A stretch of DNA of 26,458 bases from Nostoc sp. GT001 (GTDB taxonomy: Bacteria; Cyanobacteriota; Cyanobacteriia; Cyanobacteriales; Nostocaceae). A program made the translations under genes and the position numbers. The stretch is taken from the NCBI RefSeq assembly GCF_030382115.1, contig NZ_JAUDRJ010000003.1, positions 3,629,958 to 3,656,415 on the forward strand, given 5' to 3'. The notes beneath the pieces are model-generated. The model was not told where the DNA came from and ran no database searches. It saw only the letters and a program-made list of their open reading frames with translations. Position 1 is the first letter of the stretch; every line of letters begins with the position of its first letter. Positions 1 through 8,233 of this stretch are shown here, piece after piece.

Positions 1-1380
1 CCCCTCTTTGAGGAGTACGGACTAGACCCAGTGGCTCGTGTGAACGTTCTCCTTTACATCAAAGGACTCCAGGACTGGCAATCGGGCGGTCACGAGTGGC
101 ACATGCGATCGAGCCGTTACATGAACAAGGGAGGAGACAATTCTTCGACATCTACACTTTTGGGAGGCCCCACAGGGCTAGGCACATCGGCTGCACGGAT
201 TGAATCGCTATACGCCGCCTTGGGTTTGGGAAGGTTCAAGAGCTTTACTCACGTTCCATACCAGGCCGTCGGGCCAGTAACACTGCCGAAGTTTTACATG
301 CCCTTTACTACAAGCTTGAATCCCCATCTGGATGCTGCGCGGAAGCATTCCAAGGAATGGGCGCGTGAAATGGGGATGCTGGAATCACTACCTGGGATTC
401 CTGATGCTGTCATCTGGGATGATCACAAGTTTGATGTTGCTGACGTAGCCCTTTGTGGTGCGTTAATCCATCCGAATGGATCTGGCCCTGAACTGAATTT
501 GACAGCGTGCTGGCTTGTTTGGGGAACATACGCCGACGATTACTTCCCGGCACTCTACGGGAATAACCGCAACATGGCTGGTGCGAAAGTGTTCAATGCC
601 CGACTGTCGGCGTTTATGCCTCTGGATGACTCCACCCCCAGCGAGGTTCCGACTAATCCGGTGGAAGCCAGCTTGGCAGATATTTGGTCTCGCACAGCCA
701 GCCCCATGTCCGCAAACGCGCGGACTCAGTTCCGCCGAGCGATTCAGGATATGACTGACAGCTGGGTGTGGGAACTCGCCAACCAGATCCAAAATCGGAT
801 TCCCGACCCGATAGATTATATTGAGATGCGCCGTAAGACCTTTGGCTCGGATCTGACCATGAGCCTGTCGCGACTAGCTCAGGGGAGCGAGATCCCGCAA
901 GAGATTTACCGCACCCGAACGATGCGATCGCTCGATAATTCCGCCGCCGACTTCGCCTGTTTTACCAACGATATCTTCTCCTATCAGAAAGAAATCGAAT
1001 TCGAGGGCGAAATCCATAACTGCGTGCTGGTCGTTCAGAATTTCCTCAATTGCGACACACCACAGGCTGTTGAGGTTGTCAATAATCTGATGACCGCTAG
1101 GGCGCTCCAGTTTCAACACATCGTTGCCACCGAACTACCAGCCCTTTTTGATGATTTCGACCTGGATGCAAGTACCCGCGAGAAACTGCTTGGATACGTC
1201 AAGAAACTAGAGCAGTGGATGTGCGGCGTTCTCAAGTGGCATATAACGGTAGACCGCTATAAGGAATTTGAATTGCGTAATTCCTTAGCAGGGCGGCTAC
1301 TTAGCGGGCCTAGAGGACTGGGTACTTCAGCTAGGCGTATTGGATCGGTGACATACTCACCGAGAAAGAAGGGTTGGTGA
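1..1380 (+). CDS. geoA: Geosmin synthase (bifunctional terpene cyclase), 3' part; 5' end outside the window
   Basis: The frame is open from base 1, so the first possible start (GTG at 31) is not the true one. The opening residues (PLFEEYGLDP, then GLQDW..GHEWHMRSSRY) look like the end of an N-terminal class I terpene cyclase domain. A glycine-rich linker follows, then a complete second cyclase domain with a DDYFP metal-binding motif (nt 535-549) and an NDIFSYQKE motif (nt 967-993). In characterised geosmin synthases the N domain makes germacradienol from farnesyl diphosphate and the C domain, with DDYYP and NDxFSYQKE, converts it to geosmin. A (G/S)GP(T/R)GLGTSA motif occurs in the linker (nt 163-192) and again in the C-terminal tail (nt 1303-1332). 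Two encapsulin-like shell genes lie downstream, separated from it by an IS. A 2-methylisoborneol synthase is less likely, because that enzyme has a single cyclase domain. Confidence 0.9.
   Translation, partial: PLFEEYGLDPVARVNVLLYIKGLQDWQSGGHEWHMRSSRYMNKGGDNSSTSTLLGGPTGLGTSAARIESLYAALGLGRFKSFTHVPYQAVGPVTLPKFYMPFTTSLNPHLDAARKHSKEWAREMGMLESLPGIPDAVIWDDHKFDVADVALCGALIHPNGSGPELNLTACWLVWGTYADDYFPALYGNNRNMAGAKVFNARLSAFMPLDDSTPSEVPTNPVEASLADIWSRTASPMSANARTQFRRAIQDMTDSWVWELANQIQNRIPDPIDYIEMRRKTFGSDLTMSLSRLAQGSEIPQEIYRTRTMRSLDNSAADFACFTNDIFSYQKEIEFEGEIHNCVLVVQNFLNCDTPQAVEVVNNLMTARALQFQHIVATELPALFDDFDLDASTREKLLGYVKKLEQWMCGVLKWHITVDRYKEFELRNSLAGRLLSGPRGLGTSARRIGSVTYSPRKKGW
157..201 (+). other. Candidate shell-targeting motif, linker copy (LLGGPTGLGTSAARI)
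   Basis: This 15-residue segment lies in the low-complexity linker between the two cyclase domains, after a Gly/Ser/Thr-rich stretch. It is nearly repeated in the C-terminal tail of the same protein. From memory, the disordered N-terminal region of Streptomyces 2-methylisoborneol synthase, which directs loading into family 2B encapsulins, has a similar LxGPTGxGT sequence. The targeting role here is inference. Confidence 0.5.
1297..1341 (+). other. Candidate shell-targeting motif, C-terminal copy (LLSGPRGLGTSARRI)
   Basis: The second copy of the motif lies after the last cyclase helix (WHITVDRYKEFELRNS), close to the stop codon, in a basic tail ending in PRKKGW. Eleven of 15 residues or more match the linker copy. 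Its place in a flexible tail fits a docking peptide; that function is inferred. Confidence 0.5.
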
Positions 1381-1426
1381 TTCTGGAGTAATAAGTAACA
1401 AGTAATAAGTAATGAGTACAATACCT

Positions 1427-2878
1427 CAATACCTCTGCCAATTTACGAGGGTTCAACGCCAGTGGAAACGGGATGAATACGTCCTAAAGAAGTAAGCTTG
1501 GCAAAAATCTGGGTTAATAAAATAGGCTCAGGGATTTCGGGAAGCATTTTTAACATTTCACGAACATATCGAAAACCACGATGGTAAGCCTTAAGGTCAA
1601 TAATGCCAGAACCGGGATTGAGTTGCTGGAAATCAGCGAGAAGATGGTGGGATAAATTGACCATAAAAAATGCTAAATTAGAAGCATTAGTCACGGCAGT
1701 TTGGCTCAGGTTCATAAAATCTTCCAATCCCCAAAACTGCTTGGCATCCCTAAAATTAAACTCGATTTGGAAACGGAGTTTGTAATAGTCGATAATTTTT
1801 TCAAATGACAGAGTTAGGTCGCTAGAAAAAATAATTACATGGCTGCAAGCATTAGTTTTAAGATTGGTTTTGACCAAAATCACTACATTGAGAGCTTGGG
1901 CAAATTCTTTGTGAATAAGAGTGGCTTGATAAATATCAGTTTGAATATCATCCTCAATAGCACTTTTACATAAGTATTTGTCAGGTATATTACGATAGTC
2001 TAGCTTATCACCGTATTTACGACGAGAGCGCTTACTGGAGTCAGGATTTTCATAAGGGAAGTATAATGCTGAATCATGGCGCAATTTGGAAATTATCTGC
2101 AAGTTGACAAGACGTGCCATCTGCAAAGCATTGTTGTTACCAAAATGACCATCTACTACCAAGTAGGTGAGGGAAATAGAGTTAGCTAATAACTTGAATA
2201 GTGAACCAATCATTTTCTGAATTAGTATTAATTCAGATGTTAATATCACTTCCTTTTTATTTTTGTTTTTACTTCCTTTTGGTCGTCCACGCCCACGCTT
2301 TTCTTTTTTGTTTGGTTTTTCGATTGTCGAGGTACTTTTTGTTTGAGTATCTTTCTTTATTACCTGTTCTATCTGAATCGGAAACGAGTGCCTCTGTTCA
2401 ACACTCACTAATGATAATACAAAGAAAGATAATCCTGATATCGGTTTATTGGCTAGGCTAGAAAAGAATCTATCTAATCCATAAGTCTTTTTACCCGATT
2501 TACTGACTACAACTTCATCTCCTGCAAGCAAATATACCTCATTCGCACGGAACAAATGCTTGCGGAAAAATAGCCAAAACAATGTAGCCCAAGGTATTAC
2601 TGTATGAAAAAACCGCAACATCGTCCGATAACTACCACCAATGCCTGCCCAACGGGAAATTCCCAACATCGTGACTCGTCCGCTCATCGCTAACATAGCC
2701 AGGATTATCTGGTTCAATTGCCGCATCGTCGTAGCGTTTATCTGCGGTAGCAAGCATTGTAGCAGTGATAAGATATCGGACATGGGCTGATTGTAGTTTT
2801 TGAGTTGTCGTTGTGAGAGACAATAACTCTACTACATCGGCCCTCTCTCCTCATCCTCTTATTTTGGCTAAGGTATTG
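1427..2878 (-). mobile_element. Intact IS4-type insertion sequence, about 1.45 kb
   Basis: The element holds one full transposase gene. Its ends form an imperfect inverted repeat: left CAATACCTCTGCCAA... (from 1427) against the reverse complement of the right end, CAATACCTTAGCCAA... (ending at 2878), with about 18 of 25 positions matching. The octamer CAATACCT is also directly duplicated just outside the left end (1419-1426). No clear target-site duplication was found: the flanks TGAGTACAATACCT and TTCTAACGAT do not match. The element lies between geoA and the first shell gene and has removed that gene's start. Confidence 0.8.
1443..2783 (-). CDS. DDE transposase, IS4-like
   Basis: This 446-residue protein appears full length and intact. 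The C-terminal third carries YKLRFQIEFNFRDAK, which fits the Y-(2)-R-(3)-E-(6)-K signature of IS4-type DDE transposases. Candidate catalytic aspartates lie in LAGDEVV (about residue 88) and VVDGHFG (about residue 211). A lysine-rich segment of charged low-complexity sequence (KKEKRGRGRPKGSKNKNKK) sits in the middle and probably contacts DNA. The gene faces opposite to geoA and the shell genes. It lies wholly inside the inverted repeats, and the intact frame suggests a recent insertion. The family (IS4 versus the related IS701) is uncertain without a database comparison. Confidence 0.85.
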   Translation of the reverse strand: MSDILSLLQCLLPQINATTMRQLNQIILAMLAMSGRVTMLGISRWAGIGGSYRTMLRFFHTVIPWATLFWLFFRKHLFRANEVYLLAGDEVVVSKSGKKTYGLDRFFSSLANKPISGLSFFVLSLVSVEQRHSFPIQIEQVIKKDTQTKSTSTIEKPNKKEKRGRGRPKGSKNKNKKEVILTSELILIQKMIGSLFKLLANSISLTYLVVDGHFGNNNALQMARLVNLQIISKLRHDSALYFPYENPDSSKRSRRKYGDKLDYRNIPDKYLCKSAIEDDIQTDIYQATLIHKEFAQALNVVILVKTNLKTNACSHVIIFSSDLTLSFEKIIDYYKLRFQIEFNFRDAKQFWGLEDFMNLSQTAVTNASNLAFFMVNLSHHLLADFQQLNPGSGIIDLKAYHRGFRYVREMLKMLPEIPEPILLTQIFAKLTSLGRIHPVSTGVEPS

Positions 2879-2894
2879 TTCTAACGATCCCAAT

Positions 2895-4274
2895 TTGGAA
2901 GATCAGCAGCCCCAGTTAACCTTGAGTACAGCAGCGGCGCGTAATTTGGCGACAACAGCCAAATCTGCACCGCAAACCCAGGAAATTACATCCCGGTGGT
3001 TGTTGAAGTTGTTGCCGTGGGTACAGACAAAAGGTGGTACTTATCGAGTCAACCGTCGGTTGAGTTATTCCGTGGGTGATGGACGGGTGACTTTCACCAA
3101 TACCGGAGCAACGGTGCAGGTGATTCCTTTGGAACTGACTGAGTTGCCCTTGCTGCGAGGATTTAACAACCTTGACGTATTGACCGGGTTAGCAAACCAG
3201 TTTGTTCAGCAGGAGTACGCTCCAGATGATGTCATAGTTGAACTGGGCCAGCCTGCTGATCGCGTCATTCTAATTGCTCGTGGCAAGGTAAACAAGATTG
3301 GTGTTGGTAAGTATGGCGAGCAGATCGTGTTCGATGTGCTAGCTGATGGCGACCATTTCGGTGATGAAACTGTGGTGCAGTCCGAGGATACTTGGCAGTA
3401 CACTCTGAAGGCGATTACTAGAACCATCGTTTTGTCCCTACCCCAAGCGGCGTTTGAGAGAGCGATCGCTCAGTCTGAGGCGTTAGGAACTCATGTTGAA
3501 CAGTTCCGCACCCGCCTGAACCAGCCACAGACTCCCCAAGGTGAAGCTGCCATTGAGCTAGCAGCTAATCATCCCCAAGAAGCTGAGTTACCGGGAACCT
3601 TCGCCGATTACGAACTCACACCCAGAGAATATGAGTTGAGCATTGCTCAAACGGTGTTACGAGTCAGTACGCGGGTAGCCGATCTGTACAATGAACCGTA
3701 CAACCAGACAGAAGAACAACTGCGGCTGACTATTGAGGCATTGCGGGAACGTCAAGAACACGAATTGCTCAACAACCGCGAATTCGGGTTGCTGCACAAC
3801 GCCGACCTCAAACAGCGTATCTACAGCAGTAGTGGCGCACCCACCCCTGACGATCTCGACGAACTGTTGGCGACGGTATGGAAGGAGCCGGGATTCTTCC
3901 TGGCTCACCCCCGGACGATCGCTGCCTTCGGTCGTGAGGCCAACCGCCTGGGTCTCTATCCACAAAGCGTAGATGTGAACGGTGTTCAGGTCACATCTTG
4001 GCGCGGCGTACCTATCTTTCCTTCCAACAAGATCCCCATCACCAATAACCGCACCAGTTCTATCCTTTTGCTCCGCACTGGTGTAGAAAAACAAGGGGTA
4101 ATCGGCTTACATCAAACTGGTATCCCCGATGAATACCAACCCAGCTTGTCTGTTCGATTCATGGGCATCAGCGAAAAGGCGATCATCTCCTACCTCGTCA
4201 CCGCCTACTACTCCGCAGCCGTCCTCACTCCTGACGCACTTGGCATCCTCGAAGATGTTGAGATCGGTCGCTAA
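2895..4274 (+). CDS. Family 2B encapsulin-like shell protein 1, start removed by the IS
   Basis: The product (459 residues from TTG 2895) begins EDQQPQL and is closely similar along its whole length to the second shell protein. Residues about 85-200 form a Crp-like cyclic-nucleotide-binding domain ([19 protein letters not shown], then GDHFGDE). The remainder, including [48 protein letters not shown] and the ending [25 protein letters not shown], matches the HK97-fold shell region of family 2 encapsulins. Aligned to its paralogue it lacks the first six or so residues. Upstream in frame (SNDPN, 2880-2894) is native sequence, then the IS end, then TGA at 2814, with no ATG or GTG. TTG 2895 has no Shine-Dalgarno sequence, so expression is doubtful. 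It would usually be annotated as a Crp-like protein, but there is no helix-turn-helix. Confidence 0.8.
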   Translation: MEDQQPQLTLSTAAARNLATTAKSAPQTQEITSRWLLKLLPWVQTKGGTYRVNRRLSYSVGDGRVTFTNTGATVQVIPLELTELPLLRGFNNLDVLTGLANQFVQQEYAPDDVIVELGQPADRVILIARGKVNKIGVGKYGEQIVFDVLADGDHFGDETVVQSEDTWQYTLKAITRTIVLSLPQAAFERAIAQSEALGTHVEQFRTRLNQPQTPQGEAAIELAANHPQEAELPGTFADYELTPREYELSIAQTVLRVSTRVADLYNEPYNQTEEQLRLTIEALRERQEHELLNNREFGLLHNADLKQRIYSSSGAPTPDDLDELLATVWKEPGFFLAHPRTIAAFGREANRLGLYPQSVDVNGVQVTSWRGVPIFPSNKIPITNNRTSSILLLRTGVEKQGVIGLHQTGIPDEYQPSLSVRFMGISEKAIISYLVTAYYSAAVLTPDALGILEDVEIGR

Positions 4275-4388
4275 ATATCAGGAGTGCTGAGTGAGTAAAA
4301 ATTATAGCTGACTGTTGATACCCTGCAAGAAAGTGGGCGGTCTTTTAACTCAGCACTGGCTCAACGCCCCGCTACCGCTAATGGAACG

Positions 4389-4521
4389 CAATACGGTTTG
4401 ATTAAGGCAAGAGACGCGATAAATCGCCGTCTCTACAAAAGATTGATCCTTGTAGAGAGGGCGATTGCTCGTGTCTTTGGATCTAGAATTTTCATCAAAA
4501 AACCTTAACCGAACCGTATTG
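4389..4521. mobile_element. MITE (CAATACGGTT type), 133 bp
   Basis: The terminal inverted repeats CAATACGGTTTGATTAAGG (left) and CAATACGGTTCGGTTAAGG (reverse complement of the right end) match at 17 of 19 positions. There is an internal hairpin-forming stretch around GACGCGATAAATCGCCGTC. It has no coding capacity. A truncated relative with the same right-end sequence lies at 19560-19818. It sits in the 288-bp gap between the two shell genes. Just upstream, GTGCTGAGT (4284-4292) and ACTCAGCAC (4348-4356) form another inverted repeat that could fold in the transcript. Confidence 0.75.
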
Positions 4522-4562
4522 GCACTGAATGGCACTTTTATTAGTAATTAGAGGATGGGGTG

Positions 4563-5963
4563 ATGACTGATTTTATTGAATCAAATTTAAATGTTGAGAG
4601 TGGACAACCTCAACTGAGTTTGAGTAAAGATGCTGCGCGTACTTTGTCCACGACCACCAAATCTGCACCGCAGACACAGGAAATTACCTCGCGGTGGTTG
4701 TTGAAGATGTTGCCGTGGGTGCAGACGAAGGGTGGAACTTATCGGCTGAACCGTCGGTTAACCTATACAGTGGGTGATGGGCGGTTGAGTTTCTCTAACA
4801 CCGGAGACGAGGTGCAGGTGATTCCCCAGGAACTTGGTGAGTTGCCTTTGCTGCGAGGATTTGACGATACCGAGGTGCTGAGGGCGTTGGCAAGTCGGTT
4901 TGTTCAGCAGGAGTTTGCACCTGGTGATATCATTGTCCAGTCAGGTCAGCCAGCCAATCAGCTTTTCTTGATCGCACATGGTAAAGCGAACAAGATTGGT
5001 ATTGGCAAGTATGACGAGCAGCCTTTGTTGGATATGCTAGCTGACGGTGATTATTTTGGCGATCTGTTGGAGTCAGAAAGTAATTGGAAGTTCACGGTCA
5101 AGGCTGTAACCCGATGCACGGTATTGGCGCTACCACAACAGGCATTTCGGGAACTGCTCAACCAGTCGCAGGCGTTGCAGGCTCAAGTTGAGCAGTTTAG
5201 GACTCGCGCAGAACTTCCACAAAACAAGTATGGAGAAGCTGCGATCGCATTGTCAACCAGTCATAGTCAAGAGACGACGTTACCGGGAACATTTGTTGAC
5301 TACGAACTTTCACCCCGCGAATATCAGTTGAGCATTGCTCAGACTGTGTTGCGAGTGAATACTCGTGTTGCGGATCTGTACAATCAACCATACAATCAGA
5401 CGGAAGAACAATTGCGGCTGACGATTGAGGCATTGCGAGAACGTCAAGAATACGAGTTGATCAACAACCGCGAATTTGGATTGTTGCACAACGCCGACCT
5501 CAAACAACGCATCTACACCCGCAGCGGTCCCCCCACTCCCGATGATCTTGATGAATTAGTCACCCGGCGGCGGAAGTCGAGGTTCTTTCTAGCTCATCCC
5601 CGCACTATTGCAGCCTTCGGTCGCCAGTGCAACCGTCGAGGCATCTATCCAGACACCATCGATATGGACGGGAGCAAAATAATCACCTGGCGCAATGTAC
5701 CGATTCTGCCTTGTAACAAAATCCCGATTACCAAGAACCAAACTAGTTCTATCCTGATACTCCGCACTGGTGAGAAAGACCAGGGTGTGATTGGCTTACA
5801 TCAAACTGGTATCCCGGACGAATACCAACCTAGTTTGTCCGTCCGATTTATGGGCATCAGCGAAAAGGCCATTATCTCCTACCTTGTTACAGCCTACTAC
5901 TCCGCAGCTGTCCTCATCCCCGATGCACTTGGCATCCTTGAAGATGTGGAAATCGGTTTGTAA
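4563..5963 (+). CDS. Family 2B encapsulin-like shell protein 2
   Basis: ATG 4563 is preferred to GTG 4560 because GAGG (4551-4554) lies 8 bases upstream; this gives 466 residues. The layout matches shell protein 1: an N-terminal arm ending in [23 protein letters not shown], a Crp-like cyclic-nucleotide-binding domain (about residues 95-205), then the HK97-type shell region with [28 protein letters not shown] and a nearly identical C terminus ([24 protein letters not shown]). The nucleotide-pocket segment reads [17 protein letters not shown] and lacks the usual arginine, as in protein 1. One segment differs sharply: TRRRKSR where protein 1 has ATVWKEPG. Two paralogous shell genes beside a terpene cyclase fit a two-component family 2B encapsulin. 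The presence of the shell fold rests on motif recognition. Confidence 0.85.
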   Translation: MTDFIESNLNVESGQPQLSLSKDAARTLSTTTKSAPQTQEITSRWLLKMLPWVQTKGGTYRLNRRLTYTVGDGRLSFSNTGDEVQVIPQELGELPLLRGFDDTEVLRALASRFVQQEFAPGDIIVQSGQPANQLFLIAHGKANKIGIGKYDEQPLLDMLADGDYFGDLLESESNWKFTVKAVTRCTVLALPQQAFRELLNQSQALQAQVEQFRTRAELPQNKYGEAAIALSTSHSQETTLPGTFVDYELSPREYQLSIAQTVLRVNTRVADLYNQPYNQTEEQLRLTIEALRERQEYELINNREFGLLHNADLKQRIYTRSGPPTPDDLDELVTRRRKSRFFLAHPRTIAAFGRQCNRRGIYPDTIDMDGSKIITWRNVPILPCNKIPITKNQTSSILILRTGEKDQGVIGLHQTGIPDEYQPSLSVRFMGISEKAIISYLVTAYYSAAVLIPDALGILEDVEIGL

Positions 5964-6040
5964 CTTTTTTGAGTGGAATATGAGTCAATTTTGCTAAACT
6001 TTCAGTTACCCTGAAACTCATAACTCACCACTCAGGACTG

Positions 6041-7594
6041 ATGCAAGATAGGCAAGAACAAATTTCGCAAGTGGTAGTGACTGCTGGGCAGATGCGCGAT
6101 ATTGAAAAGCGGATCTTTGCAGCGGGAATGCCTGTAGTTGCTTTGATGGAAAAGGTGGCGGGATTAATTGCTCGTCGCATTCCAGAGATTCCTGCAAACA
6201 CCCCTTTGTTAAGGGGATCTCGTGTAGGAATTCTTGTCGGCCCCGGTCATAATGGTGGCGATGCTTTAGTGGTAGCCCGTGAATTATACTTTCGCGGATA
6301 TGAAATTTGGATTTATTCTCCTTTTTCTCAGCTTAAAGAATTAACTTCGCAGCACTTGCAATATGCCCAGAGTTTGGGCATTCCAATTTATCAAACAATT
6401 GAACAACTGCCAGATTCTGATTTGTTGATTGATGGCTTGTTTGGATTTGGTTTAGGAAGAAACCTGACCGATCCCATTGCCTCTGCAATTAATCAGTTAA
6501 ATGAATTATCTATACCGATTTATAGTATCGATTTACCTTCAGGTTTACACACTGACACTGGCGTTGTATTGGGAACTGCCATTCGCGCTACTCACACATT
6601 TTGCTTAGGTTTATGGAAACTCGCTTTCTTCCAAGATCGAGCGTTGGAATATCTTGGTAAAACTGAATTAATCGATTTTGATATTCCTTTAGCTGATGTG
6701 GAAGCTGTTCTCAAAGATGCACCTAAAATTAAACGGATTACACGAGCAAAAGCACTTGCTACTTTACTTTTACCCCGTCCAGCAGTTACTCACAAATATA
6801 AAGAAGGACATTTACTGCTGATTTGCGGTTCGCGGCGCTATGCAGGTGGGGCAATTTTAACTGGTTTGGGTGCTAGGGCTAGTGGTGTCGGGATGCTTTC
6901 GATTGCCGTACCCGAATCTCTGAAATCTCTTTTGGTGTCACATTTGCCAGAAGCGCTAATTGTCGGTTGTCCAGAGACGGAAAGTGGAGCCATAGCTCAA
7001 TTAAAATTACCAGAAAAAACTGATTTAAGTTCCTTCAATGCGATCGCTTGTGGCCCCGGTTTAACACGAGATGCTACGCCCATTGTGCAAGAAGTCATAG
7101 AAAGCGAACGCCCTTTGCTTCTCGATGCCGATGGTTTAAATATCTTGGCACAAATCGGAGCGATCGCCACACTAAAAAAACGCCAAGCAGTAACCGTACT
7201 CACACCCCACACTGGCGAATTTGAACGATTGTTTCCTGATGTCGCCGATGCCAAACACGACAGAGTGAAAGCAGTACAAGAAGCTGCCGCCCAAAGTGGG
7301 GCAGTAGTATTGTTGAAAGGGGTAAGAACTGCGATCGCCAACCCTCAAGGTGAAGTTTGGATTGTTCCTGAAAGCACACCCGCCTTAGCCCGTGGTGGTA
7401 GTGGCGACGTGTTAACTGGGCTACTGGGCGGATTGTTAGCGCAAGCAGCAACTAAACAGATTCCCCTAGAAAATATTGTGGCAACTGCCGCTTGGTGGCA
7501 TTCGCAAGCAGGTATAATAGCTGCCCAAGAGCGTACCGAATTAGGTGTAGATGCGTTTACCTTGACACAATATTTGATGAAAGCTGTAACTTAG
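6041..7594 (+). CDS. nnr: Bifunctional NAD(P)H-hydrate epimerase / ADP-dependent dehydratase
   Basis: This 517-residue protein repairs hydrated NADH and NADPH. The N-terminal half is a YjeF-N-like epimerase with the VGPGHNGGDALVVAR loop (about residues 66-80) and SIDLPSGLHTDTG. The C-terminal half is a ribokinase-like dehydratase, with KYKEGHLLLICGS at its start, CGPGL, DADGLN, LTPHTGEFERLF and the nucleotide-binding RGGSGDVLTGLLGG near residue 455. The length is normal for the fused bacterial enzyme. It begins 77 bases after shell gene 2; an AGGA lies just upstream of ATG 6041. A link with the geosmin locus is unlikely; it is a housekeeping function. Confidence 0.93.
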   Translation: MQDRQEQISQVVVTAGQMRDIEKRIFAAGMPVVALMEKVAGLIARRIPEIPANTPLLRGSRVGILVGPGHNGGDALVVARELYFRGYEIWIYSPFSQLKELTSQHLQYAQSLGIPIYQTIEQLPDSDLLIDGLFGFGLGRNLTDPIASAINQLNELSIPIYSIDLPSGLHTDTGVVLGTAIRATHTFCLGLWKLAFFQDRALEYLGKTELIDFDIPLADVEAVLKDAPKIKRITRAKALATLLLPRPAVTHKYKEGHLLLICGSRRYAGGAILTGLGARASGVGMLSIAVPESLKSLLVSHLPEALIVGCPETESGAIAQLKLPEKTDLSSFNAIACGPGLTRDATPIVQEVIESERPLLLDADGLNILAQIGAIATLKKRQAVTVLTPHTGEFERLFPDVADAKHDRVKAVQEAAAQSGAVVLLKGVRTAIANPQGEVWIVPESTPALARGGSGDVLTGLLGGLLAQAATKQIPLENIVATAAWWHSQAGIIAAQERTELGVDAFTLTQYLMKAVT

Positions 7595-7604
7595 TCAAAT
7601 TCCT

Positions 7605-7651
7605 CGTTCCCAGTCTTCGACTGTGAATGCCATCCTAGAGGCTCCGCCTCG
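7605..7651 (+). repeat. REP-like element with two small hairpins
   Basis: Two palindromes lie in tandem just upstream of the RAYT-like gene: TTCCCAGTC-TTC-GACTGTGAA (7607-7627, one mismatch) and GAGGC-TCC-GCCTC (7638-7650). Paired short palindromes beside a Y1 transposase gene are typical of REP/RAYT associations. I recall similar sequences as common in Nostoc intergenic DNA. Confidence 0.55.
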
Positions 7652-7666
7652 AATTAAAATAACATC

Positions 7667-8233
7667 ATGGGACGCAGCCGCTACCACGTATTAGGAACCC
7701 AGCCACACTTTCTCACCTGCACAGTTATAAATTGGATACCACTATTCGGCAAAGTTGAATTTACACAAATTATTTTAGATTCCCTGAATTTTCTGCAACG
7801 TCAGCAGCGTTTAACCTTGTACGGTTACGTAATTATGGAAAATCATCTCCATCTAATCGCCTCTGCCGCCAGTTTATCCAAAGAAATAGGAAATTTTAAA
7901 TCATTTACGGCTCGTTCTATTATTGACTTACTTGAAAAAAATAATTCTAACTACATACTCAACCAGCTTGAGCTTTATAAATTAAAACATAAGACCAAAC
8001 AAGAATATCAACTTTGGCAAGAAGGTTTTCATCCGCAGGTGATTCTAGATGAGGAAATGTTTAGACAAAAGTTAGATTATATTCACAACAATCCAGTCAT
8101 ATCATGTCCGCTTGATTGCTTATTAAACCCGAAGAACCCCACCCCGCCAAAGCTGTGCTTTGTCTCCCCTCCCGAAGAGCCTACCGTGTATACACAAGTC
8201 CACCCAGAGCGAGTTTCCAGCCAAGAAAGATAG
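7667..8233 (+). pseudogene. RAYT-like Y1 (HUH) transposase, 3' end replaced by a MITE and IS sequence
   Basis: The first 143 residues or so match REP-associated tyrosine transposases: the opening RYHVLGTQPHFLTCTVINWIPLF, the metal-binding HLH (residues 60-62, in MENHLHLI), and KLDYIHNNPV with the likely nucleophile Tyr138. These enzymes nick single-stranded hairpin DNA and move or spread REP sequences. Normally 20-40 more residues follow NNPV. Here the frame runs at 8097 into half a MITE (TCATATCATGTCCGC...) and then, from 8181, into an IS end, giving an unrelated tail (ISCPLDCLLNPKNP... to VSSQER). The catalytic residues remain but the C-terminal part is lost. A REP-like element lies just upstream. 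Confidence 0.75.
8100..8180. mobile_element. Left half of a MITE (TATCATGTCCGC type)
   Basis: This stretch begins TATCATGTCCGCTTGATT and closely matches the left half of the complete element at 19285-19428 (including AACCCCACCCCGCCAAAGCT). It starts right after the TCA that would be its target duplication. The right half is missing; the sequence breaks at 8181 where the IS remnant begins. Confidence 0.75.

Noticed and set aside
31..33. GTG as the start of the terpene synthase
   Set aside because: The frame is open to base 1 and the preceding codons encode conserved cyclase residues (PLFEEYGLDP), so the gene begins outside the window.
2895..5963. Shell genes as Crp/Fnr transcription regulators
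   Set aside because: They are about twice the usual length, have no helix-turn-helix after the nucleotide domain, and carry a long conserved shell-like C-terminal region.
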